64,000 bases of DNA from Okeania sp. SIO1I7 (GTDB lineage: Bacteria > Cyanobacteriota > Cyanobacteriia > Cyanobacteriales > Microcoleaceae). Location: positions 44,656 through 108,655 of the forward strand of contig JAAHGF010000014.1 of assembly GCA_010672585.1 (NCBI GenBank), in the 5' to 3' direction. The notes below the pieces were generated by a model, which was given only the letters and a program-made list of their open reading frames with translations, was not told where the DNA came from and did no database searches. Below, piece by piece: positions 17,204-25,931 of the stretch (the first letter of the stretch is position 1; each line of letters opens with the position of its first letter). A program made the translations under genes and the position numbers.

Positions 17204-19096
17204 TTACAAATTTCGATAAATAACATAATTAATCAATTGTTTGAGAAAGCGACGGTCTTGCAGAGACGAACCCCAATTTTCTCCCGGTTGTAAAGGAGAT
17301 TCAGGTTTGAGAAAATCCATCGACTCAAAGATATTGTCAGCTTGGTTGGCGAGAGTTCGAGCTAAATACCAACCATGGTCAATACTACCGCAACGCTTCA
17401 TTTCTTCTAAAATAAACTCAATTTGTTCTGCTTTTTTCTGTTCTCGTGGCAGGGCCAAAATTTCTAAAATCCGATCCGCGGCGTTGCTGTTAGCAATAAC
17501 ATGATTCAACATAATTGTGCGTTTACCTTCATAAATATCTCCCCCTATTTCTTTACCATAGGTTTTCAGGTCTCCCAAGATATTCAGCAGATCGTCTTGA
17601 ATCTGAAAAGCAATCCCCAGAATCATCCCAAACCGAGTTATATCTGCCAGAGGTTTAACTAGCTCCGTCAAATTTGCCGTAGGGTGTCCAATAATTAGAC
17701 CAATCCGCAAAGGAGTCATAAAGGTGTACCAACAAGTTTTCTTGACACACATAGTAAAATAATCTTGGTCTGTAAGCTGGCCTGTATTATTAGCTACCCA
17801 GTCCAACTCCATTGCTTGCCCTTCCACAGATTGCTGTGCCATAAATTCGATCTCGTGCAAGACATTAAGAGTTTTTTGTATCCCAATCGCCGATAGGTTT
17901 TCCAGCAACAGACCAACGGCTAAAACATTAGTAGCATCACCAACATTAATGGCCCGAGCTACCCCAATGGCGTGATGCAGAGTTTCCTTACCCCGCCGAG
18001 ATTCAGAACCATCTTCTATATCATCATGTATTAAAAAAGCATTATGATATAACTCCAGAGCTGCTGCTGTTGTCAAGGCCCGATCTCCCATTCCTCCCAT
18101 TGCCCTTGCTGCACTAATACACATTGTGGGTCTCAACATCTTCCCCTTACGAAATGGGTAATCTTTCAGCATTTCGTATAACGGAGCATAACCTCCGGAT
18201 ATATCGCGCTTAAAATCAATAAACTGCATAATTCTGCCAGTAATTGCTTGTCGAGATTGTTGCAATGTCTCATTAATAATAGTCTTATCAAACTGTGGTT
18301 TCTCTGCATCTGGAGGATTTACAATACTCTCCGCTTCATCTGGTAGTTGTATACTACCTCCGTTGGGCAATGGTATATTAGTTGCTTTACCCCCAGACCA
18401 ACCATTACTATCATCTTGTTTTGGTTGGTTAACTTGAGTTTGCTCAACCTTAACTTCTGGAGCAGTTTTCACCATTACCAATTGGCTTTTACTATTGCTA
18501 CTTAGATCTTCAATGTGACCATTACCATTAGTGCTAGCTTCAATGTGACCATTACCATTACTACTTAGATCTTCATTGTGACCATTACCATTAGTGCTAG
18601 ATTGATGTCCATTAGCTACTAGAGTAGTTTCTTGGTTGCTTTGAAGATTATTTTTTTTCGCTTCCTGTTCGTTGGGTAATTCTATAAAAATTTTCACCAA
18701 GACTGAATCAGCTTGACCATTACTATGACCATTACTATGACCATTACTATGACCATTACTATGACCATTAGAATAGCTTTCATTTGCTAATACAACAGTT
18801 CCTTCATTTCCTTGGAATTCTATTTTTTCAGCTCTCTGTCCTTTTGGCATTTCTATGGAAACTGTCAATGAGACTGAATCATGTTTACTATTGGAGGAAT
18901 AGTGATCGCTTTTTGCTTGATTAGAAGTAAGCTGCTGGTCACAATGGATATCTGCCTTACCGTTAGAGGAAATGGCCATTTTTAGCTTAGAAGCAAACTT
19001 GCTGTTTTGAATATCAGATTGGCCTGTTAACAAATAAAAAAAACAGAACGTTATACAAAATAAAAATATGGCAAACATAAATTTTTTATAGCTCAA
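17204..19096 (-). CDS. Membrane-anchored polyprenyl diphosphate synthase with long low-complexity linker
   Basis: 630 residues, about twice the family length. Residues about 5-25 are one hydrophobic helix (FMFAIFLFCITFCFFYLLTG). Residues 30-270 are low-complexity, with SNGH repeated five times and ...STNGNGHIE... repeats. From about 275 it is a trans-isoprenyl diphosphate synthase of GGPP type: KGKMLRPTM, first Asp-rich motif D358-D359-I-E-D362, second motif D501-D502-L-L-N505 (Asn replacing the usual third Asp), KTYGKEIGGD and a basic GKRT. It would condense IPP with allylic diphosphates at the membrane. The start is TTG at 19096; the first ATG (19078) would cut the membrane helix. It reads divergently from the SCP2-like gene at 19356. 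Confidence 0.8.
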   Translation of the reverse strand: MSYKKFMFAIFLFCITFCFFYLLTGQSDIQNSKFASKLKMAISSNGKADIHCDQQLTSNQAKSDHYSSNSKHDSVSLTVSIEMPKGQRAEKIEFQGNEGTVVLANESYSNGHSNGHSNGHSNGHSNGQADSVLVKIFIELPNEQEAKKNNLQSNQETTLVANGHQSSTNGNGHNEDLSSNGNGHIEASTNGNGHIEDLSSNSKSQLVMVKTAPEVKVEQTQVNQPKQDDSNGWSGGKATNIPLPNGGSIQLPDEAESIVNPPDAEKPQFDKTIINETLQQSRQAITGRIMQFIDFKRDISGGYAPLYEMLKDYPFRKGKMLRPTMCISAARAMGGMGDRALTTAAALELYHNAFLIHDDIEDGSESRRGKETLHHAIGVARAINVGDATNVLAVGLLLENLSAIGIQKTLNVLHEIEFMAQQSVEGQAMELDWVANNTGQLTDQDYFTMCVKKTCWYTFMTPLRIGLIIGHPTANLTELVKPLADITRFGMILGIAFQIQDDLLNILGDLKTYGKEIGGDIYEGKRTIMLNHVIANSNAADRILEILALPREQKKAEQIEFILEEMKRCGSIDHGWYLARTLANQADNIFESMDFLKPESPLQPGENWGSSLQDRRFLKQLINYVIYRNL

Positions 19097-19355
19097 TTCT
19101 CTTCAATACAAGCATTTTATCACTTAGATGAAACGCATTTTTTTGTATAATAGGCTACAAAGTCATAATAATGGGAAAAAGCTTTCCCCCATCTAATATC
19201 AGATCCGCTTTCGTAAGGTTATATTCAAAAAAGTCAAAGTCTTTGCCTAGATAGAGTTTGGGGATGCGAGATAAGTGCCCTATAATAACCGGATTATTTC
19301 TGAAGCAGCCCTTTGTTTGCTATAGTGCATCAAGAAACCGTGGGAATGGATAAGT
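19097..19355. promoter_or_regulatory. Divergent intergenic region
   Basis: 259 bp between the polyprenyl synthase (-) and the SCP2-like gene (+); presumably holds both promoters. A lone family B-like end (TATCAGATCCGC) lies near 19197. No clear operator recognised. Confidence 0.35.
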
Positions 19356-19910
19356 ATGACAAATACTAGCACAGAACGTCAGAAACAATTAGCAACATGG
19401 TTACGTCGCTTGATAGAAACTCTTCGCCTTCAAGGCGGCGAGACATGGAAAACATTAGTGCATATTGTATCTGGAAAAACTGTGACAATCGCTATTGATG
19501 ATACTATATTACAAGTAAGTGCTGAAGGAGGCGAACTCCTCCAACTTAACTTTAAGTATGTAGCACCACCAAATTCAATAGATTTCTGTTGCGATGTCCG
19601 TACTTTCAGAGATATTGTAGCAGGAAAATTAACTATGGATGGAGGACTGGCCAATGGCAGAATTTATGCCCGTAGAGGTTTTGATGAATTGTTGGGTATC
19701 TATGAAGTGGTAACGCGGATTTTAGCCGACAGCGCTACTAACTCTCAATTGCAGGAACTGTGGATGGAGTTTGACCAATCCTGGCCTGCTTCTACTGGTA
19801 ATTTGCCATTGCCCCTCGAAATACAGAAACCTACTTACGGCTACTTCATCAATAATGTCCCAGAAGATGTGTTAGGGATTGAGGTCAAACCATATCTGGT
19901 AGACAACTAA
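19356..19910 (+). CDS. SCP2 sterol-transfer-like domain protein
   Basis: 184 residues, soluble. About 40-125 has the SCP2-like pattern: TVTIAIDDTILQVSAEGGELL, DVRTFRDIVAGKLTMDGGLANGRI, with the small Gly-rich strand-turn typical of SCP2 lipid-binding folds. A lipid-carrier role is inferred from family and context (polyprenyl synthase upstream, UGT-type glycosyltransferase downstream). The stop codon TAA (19908-19910) is fused to a family A repeat end. GGGAATGGATAAGT precedes the ATG. Confidence 0.55.
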   Translation: MTNTSTERQKQLATWLRRLIETLRLQGGETWKTLVHIVSGKTVTIAIDDTILQVSAEGGELLQLNFKYVAPPNSIDFCCDVRTFRDIVAGKLTMDGGLANGRIYARRGFDELLGIYEVVTRILADSATNSQLQELWMEFDQSWPASTGNLPLPLEIQKPTYGYFINNVPEDVLGIEVKPYLVDN

Positions 19911-20548
19911 TATCATGTCTGGATGATTAAGTATAGTAGATATCTCCAGAAAATCGGGAATAGGGAACAGTAAACAGGGAAAAGGGAGAAATAATTGATA
20001 ATTTATGGATAAAAATTGATTTTATTTTGGATTTTTGGAGATGCTTAATAGAAGTAGATGGGGCTATCAACAGTATTAAAATAATTGGACAAAATTTAAC
20101 ATAAATAGACATTGTATATCAGTAGCTTGAGTTCCAAGCGAATTTAAGCCTGTGGAGAAGATGAGTTGCAGACTGCGGTCGGTGGTCTGAGCGTGTTTGC
20201 GCAGCATTGCGTCAGCACGCGCAGGAAGCTAGCTCCAAAGCTTATGCAATCGTGTATGGGTAAGTTTAGTAGAACGGTTGAACAGCATTGCTTCATGGGA
20301 GCAAGATACGAGCAAGGGGGCAAGATACGAGCAAGGGGGCAAGATACGAGCAAGGGGGCAAGATACGAGCAAGGGGGCAAGATACGAGCAAGGGAGCAAG
20401 ATACGAGCAAGGGAGCAAGATGCTCCCACTGCTGTTGTCCTTGACCAACATAATGACAATAGACCACTATTACAATGCACTACCACCGAAAGTTTTTTTT
20501 GTTCACGTCAGCGGAACGGAGTTCTATAGCTAATTATCCGGACATGAT
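19909..20548. repeat. Family A element bloated by nested IS debris and a 19-bp array
   Basis: Left end ATATCATGTCTGG directly after the stop codon of the SCP2-like gene, right end CCGGACATGATAT at 20536-20548. Inside are the tnpB 3' flank (20108-20280, inverse of 16640-16840, beginning at the TAG of the lost tnpB) and a 19-bp tandem array at 20300-20420 (unit core CAAGATACGAGCAAGGGGG, six copies plus a partial). Confidence 0.75.
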
Positions 20549-20699
20549 ATTATTCCAGATCAAAAAATAGTTACATCTTACAGTCTAAAACTTTACATTT
20601 CGTGGATTTGGTCAAAATAATACATTTTTTTCTACTGTTTTGTATACTTTTCTTTCTCTATTGCTTGTTCCTTGCTTCTTAACTGTCGTTCTATTTTAT

Positions 20700-20872
20700 A
20701 TAGAATCCGGTTATATAGTATATATCCGGTTATATAGTATATGTTTATAAATATACTTCAAGCCTTCAATCTCCCCCTAACCCCACATTCCCCTCCTGGG
20801 AGGGGCCCGCGGTTGGATCTCCTACTCCCCACAACTATATAATAAGTGTTCAACCGGATTTGATATTATAGA
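20700..20872. repeat. Family B element
   Basis: ATATAGAATCCGGTTATAT (repeated once more immediately after) to CAACCGGATTTGATAT. The interior carries CCCTCCTGGGAGGGG. Bases 20549-20699 have no gene. Confidence 0.5.
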
Positions 20873-20877
20873 CAGGA

Positions 20878-21017
20878 CTTACCGAAAAATTGTGGGTATG
20901 CGCCTCCCCTTTTAAGGGGATAATAAATAAAAATTTTCATGATTAGTCAATCCTCTTCTTTTCAAGGAGAGGTAATTATTCATTATTCATTATTCATTAT
21001 TCATTATTCATTATTGA
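20878..21017. repeat. Family E element with heptanucleotide run
   Basis: ACTTACCGAAAAATTGTGG, CCCCTTTTAAGGGG hairpin, CCTCTTCTTTTCAAGGAGAGG, then about five TTCATTA heptamers. Bases 21018-21300 are non-coding. A family C right end (TTGCGTAAGTCCTGA) lies at 21315-21329 just before the next gene. Confidence 0.65.
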
Positions 21018-21362
21018 AGCATAGCCACCATATAGAACCCCCGATCGTATCTTCATAAATTTAGCAAGGAGACAGCTATACTGGAGACAGGAGACAACCC
21101 ACCCGCGGGCCCCGACCGTGGAGGGGAAGGGAAGAAGAAAAAGGGAAGATATGGGGAGAAATAATACACAAAATTCAACACACCAACACCAAGATTTTCG
21201 GTCAAAATTGATGCGCGAAAAGACTTGAATACCATAATTATATAGCGATCAAATGGGTTCTATATAGTATGAAGCGATGGCGTTTACCCCCTACATATGG
21301 TGTATAAATTGAGATTTTGCGTAAGTCCTGATAGAATTGATTTAATTCTAAAATTATTAGAT

Positions 21363-22718
21363 ATGACCGATCATAATACACAACTCAATCCCCAAGAAAA
21401 CCTGTCACAACCTAAAACAACTAAAAGTAAACGCATTGTACTCACTACTTTCGGATCATTAGGTGACTTATATCCCTATCTGGCGATCGCTCAAGGTTTA
21501 AAAAAACGAGGTCATTTACCCTCGATTGCCACTAGCGAGAGACACCGTCAACCAGTGGAAGCTCAAGGTATTGAATTTTATCCAGTCAGGCCAGATAGTT
21601 TGCCAGATTTTGAAAGAGATGGGGAATTTCTGAGTCTGATGATGCCCCAAGGGCGAGCGTTCGAGTACGTAGTCTGTTATATGTTAATGCCCCATTTACG
21701 CGCTAGTTACGCCGATCTCATGGCAGCCACCGCTGGAGCAGATTTACTAATAACTCATCCCCTCACTTTCGCGGGTTCTCTGGTAGCAGAAAAAATTGGC
21801 ATCCCTTGGGTATCTTGTATCCTCTCGCCTTACTCTTTCTTATCTGCTTACGATCTTCAAAGTTATCTTTGGAGCGGAAATATTCCCCTCTCTGATTACG
21901 AAAAAATGCAACTAACAGGGATGCAAGATGGTATAGCACGGCATTTTCAGTGGCAATCGCGTTTTTTTTTGGCCCCTTGGCGACAACTGCGAAAGGAACT
22001 CGGTTTAGCACCCAGTTGTAATCCTCTAGTTAGTGACTTGCAATCGCCATATTTAGTTTTAGCCTTGTTTTCGGAGTTGTTGGCAGCTCCACAACCAGAC
22101 TGGCCCTCGCCCAATCTGATCGCGGGTTTTCCTTTTTATCGTCCTCAAAATTCAGAGGGTTTATCTGCGGAGTTGATGCAGTTTTTAGATAGTGGGGAGC
22201 CTCCCATTACTTTTACTTTGGGTTCATTAGCGGTTATAACTCCAGGGAATTTTTATATTGAAGCTGCCACTGCCTTGAGAGAGTTGGGACATAGAGCTGT
22301 CTTATTGATGGGAGAGGAAGCAAAGAAGGTTTCGCCAGCACTGTTGCCAGAAGGAACACTCGCTGTGGAATACGCCCCACACTCGGAACTTTTCCCCCGG
22401 TCAGCAGCGGTCGTGCATCACGGTGGAGTGGGTACTACTGGGGAAGCAATGTTGGCGGGTCGCCCGATGTTGGTAGTCCATGATGATTTTGACCGTCCGG
22501 ATAATGCAGCGCGAGTGGTGCGTCTGGGTATAGCTCGGCAAGTAAGTCGCGACCGCTATTCTGCTGCTGTATTAGCTGCGGAGTTAAAGCAGTTGTTGTT
22601 CGACCCAGTTTATCAAGAGCGAGCAGCTAGTGTGGGTCGTATGCTACAAGCAGAAGATGGTGTAGGGGTAGCTGTGGATGCGATCGAGGGTTTGTTAGGA
22701 CTGGGAATTCATAACTAA
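21363..22718 (+). CDS. UDP-glycosyltransferase (GT1/GT28, sterol-glucosyltransferase-like)
   Basis: 451 residues from ATG 21363. Upstream in-frame codons to 21297 lie in a family C repeat end and are not credible. N-terminal GT-B half: IVLTTFGSLGDLYPYLAIAQGLKKRGH (acceptor side, glycine-rich loop). C-terminal donor-binding signature: VEYAPHSELFPRSAAVVHHGGVGTTGEAMLAGRPMLVVHDDFDRPDNAARV, with the HHGGxGTxxE motif of MGT/UGT enzymes using UDP-sugars on lipophilic acceptors (sterols, macrolides, carotenoids). No membrane segment. The stop TAA (22716-22718) runs into a family A element. Probably glycosylates the product of the neighbouring isoprenoid genes (inference). Confidence 0.8.
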   Translation: MTDHNTQLNPQENLSQPKTTKSKRIVLTTFGSLGDLYPYLAIAQGLKKRGHLPSIATSERHRQPVEAQGIEFYPVRPDSLPDFERDGEFLSLMMPQGRAFEYVVCYMLMPHLRASYADLMAATAGADLLITHPLTFAGSLVAEKIGIPWVSCILSPYSFLSAYDLQSYLWSGNIPLSDYEKMQLTGMQDGIARHFQWQSRFFLAPWRQLRKELGLAPSCNPLVSDLQSPYLVLALFSELLAAPQPDWPSPNLIAGFPFYRPQNSEGLSAELMQFLDSGEPPITFTLGSLAVITPGNFYIEAATALRELGHRAVLLMGEEAKKVSPALLPEGTLAVEYAPHSELFPRSAAVVHHGGVGTTGEAMLAGRPMLVVHDDFDRPDNAARVVRLGIARQVSRDRYSAAVLAAELKQLLFDPVYQERAASVGRMLQAEDGVGVAVDAIEGLLGLGIHN

Positions 22719-22846
22719 TATCATGTTCGCTTGAATACTTAAACTTTGGTGGAAGGAAGGCAGAGGTCAGAAGACAACTATGCTGAAGGGAAAGAAAGGT
22801 TCAAAGGGAGAAGTTTTTTTGATCGTTGATTATCCGGACATGATAT
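22716..22846. repeat. Family A element fused to a stop codon
   Basis: TAATATCATGTTCGC at the stop codon of the glycosyltransferase to CCGGACATGATATAA, 131 bp. Interior purine-rich. Confidence 0.8.
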
Positions 22847-22923
22847 AATTTTAATATTTGGATTGGAGATAAATTTTTGCTCCACAAAGTGATATAATAA
22901 ACAATATTAAGTATATATCATAT

Positions 22924-23133
22924 CGGCGTTGCTGAATTGAAGTATGAATGCGCGATTGTTTGGTTCTGGTCAAGCCCCCGCGCATCCCCCATTCAACAAA
23001 AAGCGCAGCAACATCTGGCTTCCCCCTTTCCAAGGGGGACGGGAGGGGGATAAAGGGGGACTTTTAGAGTTTTATCCCCCCCAATTTTGGGGGCTAGGGG
23101 GGCTTGCATCATACCCAGAATCAGCAACACCAT
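22924..23133. repeat. Family D element
   Basis: CGGCGTTGCTGAATTGAAGT to CCCAGAATCAGCAACACC. Interior GGGGGACTTTTAGAG and CCCCCCAATTTTGGGGG match the copies at 10704 and 27243. It ends 60 bp before the FkbM fusion gene. Confidence 0.85.
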
Positions 23134-23193
23134 CATATCTTTGGTTGACAAAAAAATTAAAGATCGATTTGATTTGCGTCCTCTTTTTTTATA

Positions 23194-25326
23194 ATGAAAG
23201 CTACCCTTGACCTTGGAGAATTAAATGTCATTGCCAGATTTATTCGTTCTGGAAATGTTGTGTTTGATGTCGGTGCGTATATCGGTCAGTGGACTGATGA
23301 AGTTTTAAAATGCGGAGGCGATCGCCTCAACATACATACTTTTGAACCTCACCCACAAAACCATCAAAAATTAGTAGGCAATCTCGCCCAAGAAATTAGT
23401 CTCGGGCAAGTTGTTTCCAATAATTTTGCCCTATCTAACTCGGAAGAAATAAAAATCCTTTACGATTATCAGGATACTCGCTTCCTTAATACTTTATATC
23501 GCCGTAACTCCGAAGATGAAAAATTGTTTCATATGGGAACTCCCAGGCAGTTTCCGATTTTGCTTACCACTCTTGATGCTTATTGTCAACGGTGGCAAAT
23601 TAAACGGATTAATTTCCTCAAAATTGATGTTGAAGGCAGCGAGTTGGATGTCTTAAAAGGAGCAACATTTTTGTTGCAGTCGGGCAAAATAGATTATCTG
23701 CAATTTGAATATGGCAATACTTTTAAAGATGCAGGAATTTCCTTGAAAGCTGTTTTTGAATTCCTGCAACAATATCGCTATTCTTTGTTTAAGATTTTGC
23801 CTAATAAATTAGATTACAAACCGGAATTTTTGCCCGCAGATGAAGACTGGCAATGGTGTAACTTTTTAGCTGTTAACGAGCGTTTTGTTTCTGGAGTTTT
23901 GGGGCAGTTTCCCCAGATGTTCGATTTGGCAAAACTTTGTTCGCAAAATTCGATTCAACCAAGGGGCGTAATTCATATTGGTGCTTATGAAGGGGAAGAA
24001 ATTCAAGCATATCGAGAGATGGGAATGGCAAAGGTCTTGTTTGTGGAAGCTAACCCCCAAGTATTCGATCGCCTCCAGAAAAAGATGGCAGGAATGCCAG
24101 AGGTGCGAGTAGCTAATTATGCTTTATGCGAGCGAAATGGTTTGGTGGATTTGCACATTGCTGCTAACGAGCAAAGCAGTTCGATTTTATCACCAAAAGA
24201 TGATAGCGACCAGAGTATTTATACCAGAGAAATATCCAAAGTAACTGTAGAGGCAAAAACTCTGGATAGTCTCCTGGCAGAATTAGAATTGCCACCGGAG
24301 GATTTTAATCTGCTCAATATCGACATTCAAGGAGCTGAATTATTAGCATTGCAAGGGGCAACTAATGCGTTGCAGTTTGTGGATGGGATTAATATTGAAG
24401 TCAATTATGAGGAAATTTATCAAGGTTGCCCCTTAATTGACGATATCGACGAATTTCTAGAAAAAGTAGGTTTTGATCGGGTAGCAACGACCACACCTTA
24501 TCACCATTCTTGGGGCGATGCTTTTTATGTCAAGAAACCAACTATTATTATGTCAACTCTGGGCAAAAATGGCGGATTTGCCAATCAACTGTTCCAGTAC
24601 GGTTTCTTAAAAATTTATGCCAAAGAACATAATTTGCGAGTAGAAACCCCAGAGTGGATCGGAAAAAAGATTTTTGGGTTAGATGACCCACTAATTAGAC
24701 GACAGCTCCCGGTTATTCCCGAAAATATAGAAAGCAATGTGTCAATTTCTAATATTGTCAATTCCCCAAAAACTTTAAGCAACGTTGATTTTTGGGGATA
24801 CTTCCAATATCACACTGCTTACTATGCCAAACATCAAGAATATTGGCGATCGCTATTTCAACCAGTTGAGGAAATTCAAGGAAAAATGCAGGTTGCCTGG
24901 GAAGGTCTGAGGGCAAAAGGTAATACAATAGTGGCAATACATTTGCGACTGGGAGATTATTTTTATATCTCCCCTCATTGGATAGCTCCTTGGGAATGGT
25001 ATGGTGAATGGTTGCGGGGTTTTTGGGAAACTCTAGAAGACCCAATACTTTATGTTGCCAGCGACGATGTAGAAAAAGTGTTAGGGTGTTTTGCCCAGTA
25101 TCAACCGATAACAGCACAAGATTTAGGAGTTGAGTTACCAGAGGCAGAGTTTTATCCAGATTTTTATGTATTGAGTCACGCTGATGCTGTAGCAATATCG
25201 AATAGCACTTTCTCTTTTGCTGCTTCGATGCTCAACCAACAGGGCAAATTTTTCTGTCGCCCCCATTTTCCATCCCAGAAGTTGATTTCTTTTGACCCTT
25301 GGAATAGTTTACCGTTGTTTAGGTAG
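23194..25326 (+). CDS. FkbM-FkbM-GT11 trifunctional fusion
   Basis: 710 residues in three parts. About 1-225: FkbM-type SAM methyltransferase (NVVFDVGAYIGQWTDEVLK motif I; FLKIDVEGSELDVLKGA). About 235-450: second FkbM domain (GVIHIGAYEGEEIQAYREMG; LLNIDIQGAELLALQGA). About 450-710: GT11-like alpha-1,2-fucosyltransferase fold (STLGKNGGFANQLFQYGFLKIYAK at its start, VAIHLRLGDYF, and SNSTFSFAASML for nucleotide-sugar binding). It would O-methylate and transfer deoxyhexose onto a surface glycan or O-antigen. Fusion of all three is unusual; each alone is common in polysaccharide loci. ATG at 23194 follows AT-rich DNA with no clear Shine-Dalgarno. Confidence 0.8.
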   Translation: MKATLDLGELNVIARFIRSGNVVFDVGAYIGQWTDEVLKCGGDRLNIHTFEPHPQNHQKLVGNLAQEISLGQVVSNNFALSNSEEIKILYDYQDTRFLNTLYRRNSEDEKLFHMGTPRQFPILLTTLDAYCQRWQIKRINFLKIDVEGSELDVLKGATFLLQSGKIDYLQFEYGNTFKDAGISLKAVFEFLQQYRYSLFKILPNKLDYKPEFLPADEDWQWCNFLAVNERFVSGVLGQFPQMFDLAKLCSQNSIQPRGVIHIGAYEGEEIQAYREMGMAKVLFVEANPQVFDRLQKKMAGMPEVRVANYALCERNGLVDLHIAANEQSSSILSPKDDSDQSIYTREISKVTVEAKTLDSLLAELELPPEDFNLLNIDIQGAELLALQGATNALQFVDGINIEVNYEEIYQGCPLIDDIDEFLEKVGFDRVATTTPYHHSWGDAFYVKKPTIIMSTLGKNGGFANQLFQYGFLKIYAKEHNLRVETPEWIGKKIFGLDDPLIRRQLPVIPENIESNVSISNIVNSPKTLSNVDFWGYFQYHTAYYAKHQEYWRSLFQPVEEIQGKMQVAWEGLRAKGNTIVAIHLRLGDYFYISPHWIAPWEWYGEWLRGFWETLEDPILYVASDDVEKVLGCFAQYQPITAQDLGVELPEAEFYPDFYVLSHADAVAISNSTFSFAASMLNQQGKFFCRPHFPSQKLISFDPWNSLPLFR

Positions 25327-25931
25327 TAGGACGTACATAATTTTGGCGTTGCTAAATAAATGTATGATTTCACAGGATTCAGGAGTCAGTCCTCAGGAGT
25401 CGGAATGAATGGCTTTATATCAAATCCGGTTGAACACTTATTATATATTCCGGATTCTATATGACTCCTGAGGACTCCGTCGTTGTTGGTAAACATTCAC
25501 AGGACTTACGCAAATTCACTTTTAAACCACCATTTGTAGGGGCGAATGGTATTTGCGTTCCGCAAAGCTCCGAATGCCGCCCTCACCATAAGTAGAGTTT
25601 CTGCGTAAGTCCTGATTCAGCTATTAGCTGTCAGCTCTCAGCAATCAGGATAGGGTTTAAATGAATATAGACTTTAACGACTTTAGTAGTAAGTGTAAAT
25701 TCGGCCTCAATTAGTAAAGCTTTTATCTAAAACTAAAAGCAATAGCTGATAGCTGACGGCTAAATGCTGACCTTTGTTCATAGATTAATAGTAGTTGACA
25801 AAATCACCAAAATATAATAAGAAAGACTATATATGTGTATTTAGTTAAACAAGTTGATACAGTAAAAAAGATGAAAAAATTATATTTTTATTGGTCGGCA
25901 GAAAATTATTTATTTGTGTGAGGCAAATTCA
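25327..25931. repeat. Repeat-filled spacer (families D, B, C)
   Basis: A lone family D end (GGCGTTGCTAAAT) at 25343. A tiny family B element at 25417-25463 (ATATCAAATCCGG ... CCGGATTCTATAT). A family C element at 25499-25615 (CAGGACTTACGCA ... TGCGTAAGTCCTG). Then two AGCTGATAGCTGACGGCT-like motifs (25617-25645 and 25740-25770). No gene. Confidence 0.7.

Noticed and set aside
20144-20533. Several overlapping reading frames with Gly/Arg or Leu/Ser repeats
   Set aside because: Artefacts of the 19-bp tandem array, open in several frames at once.
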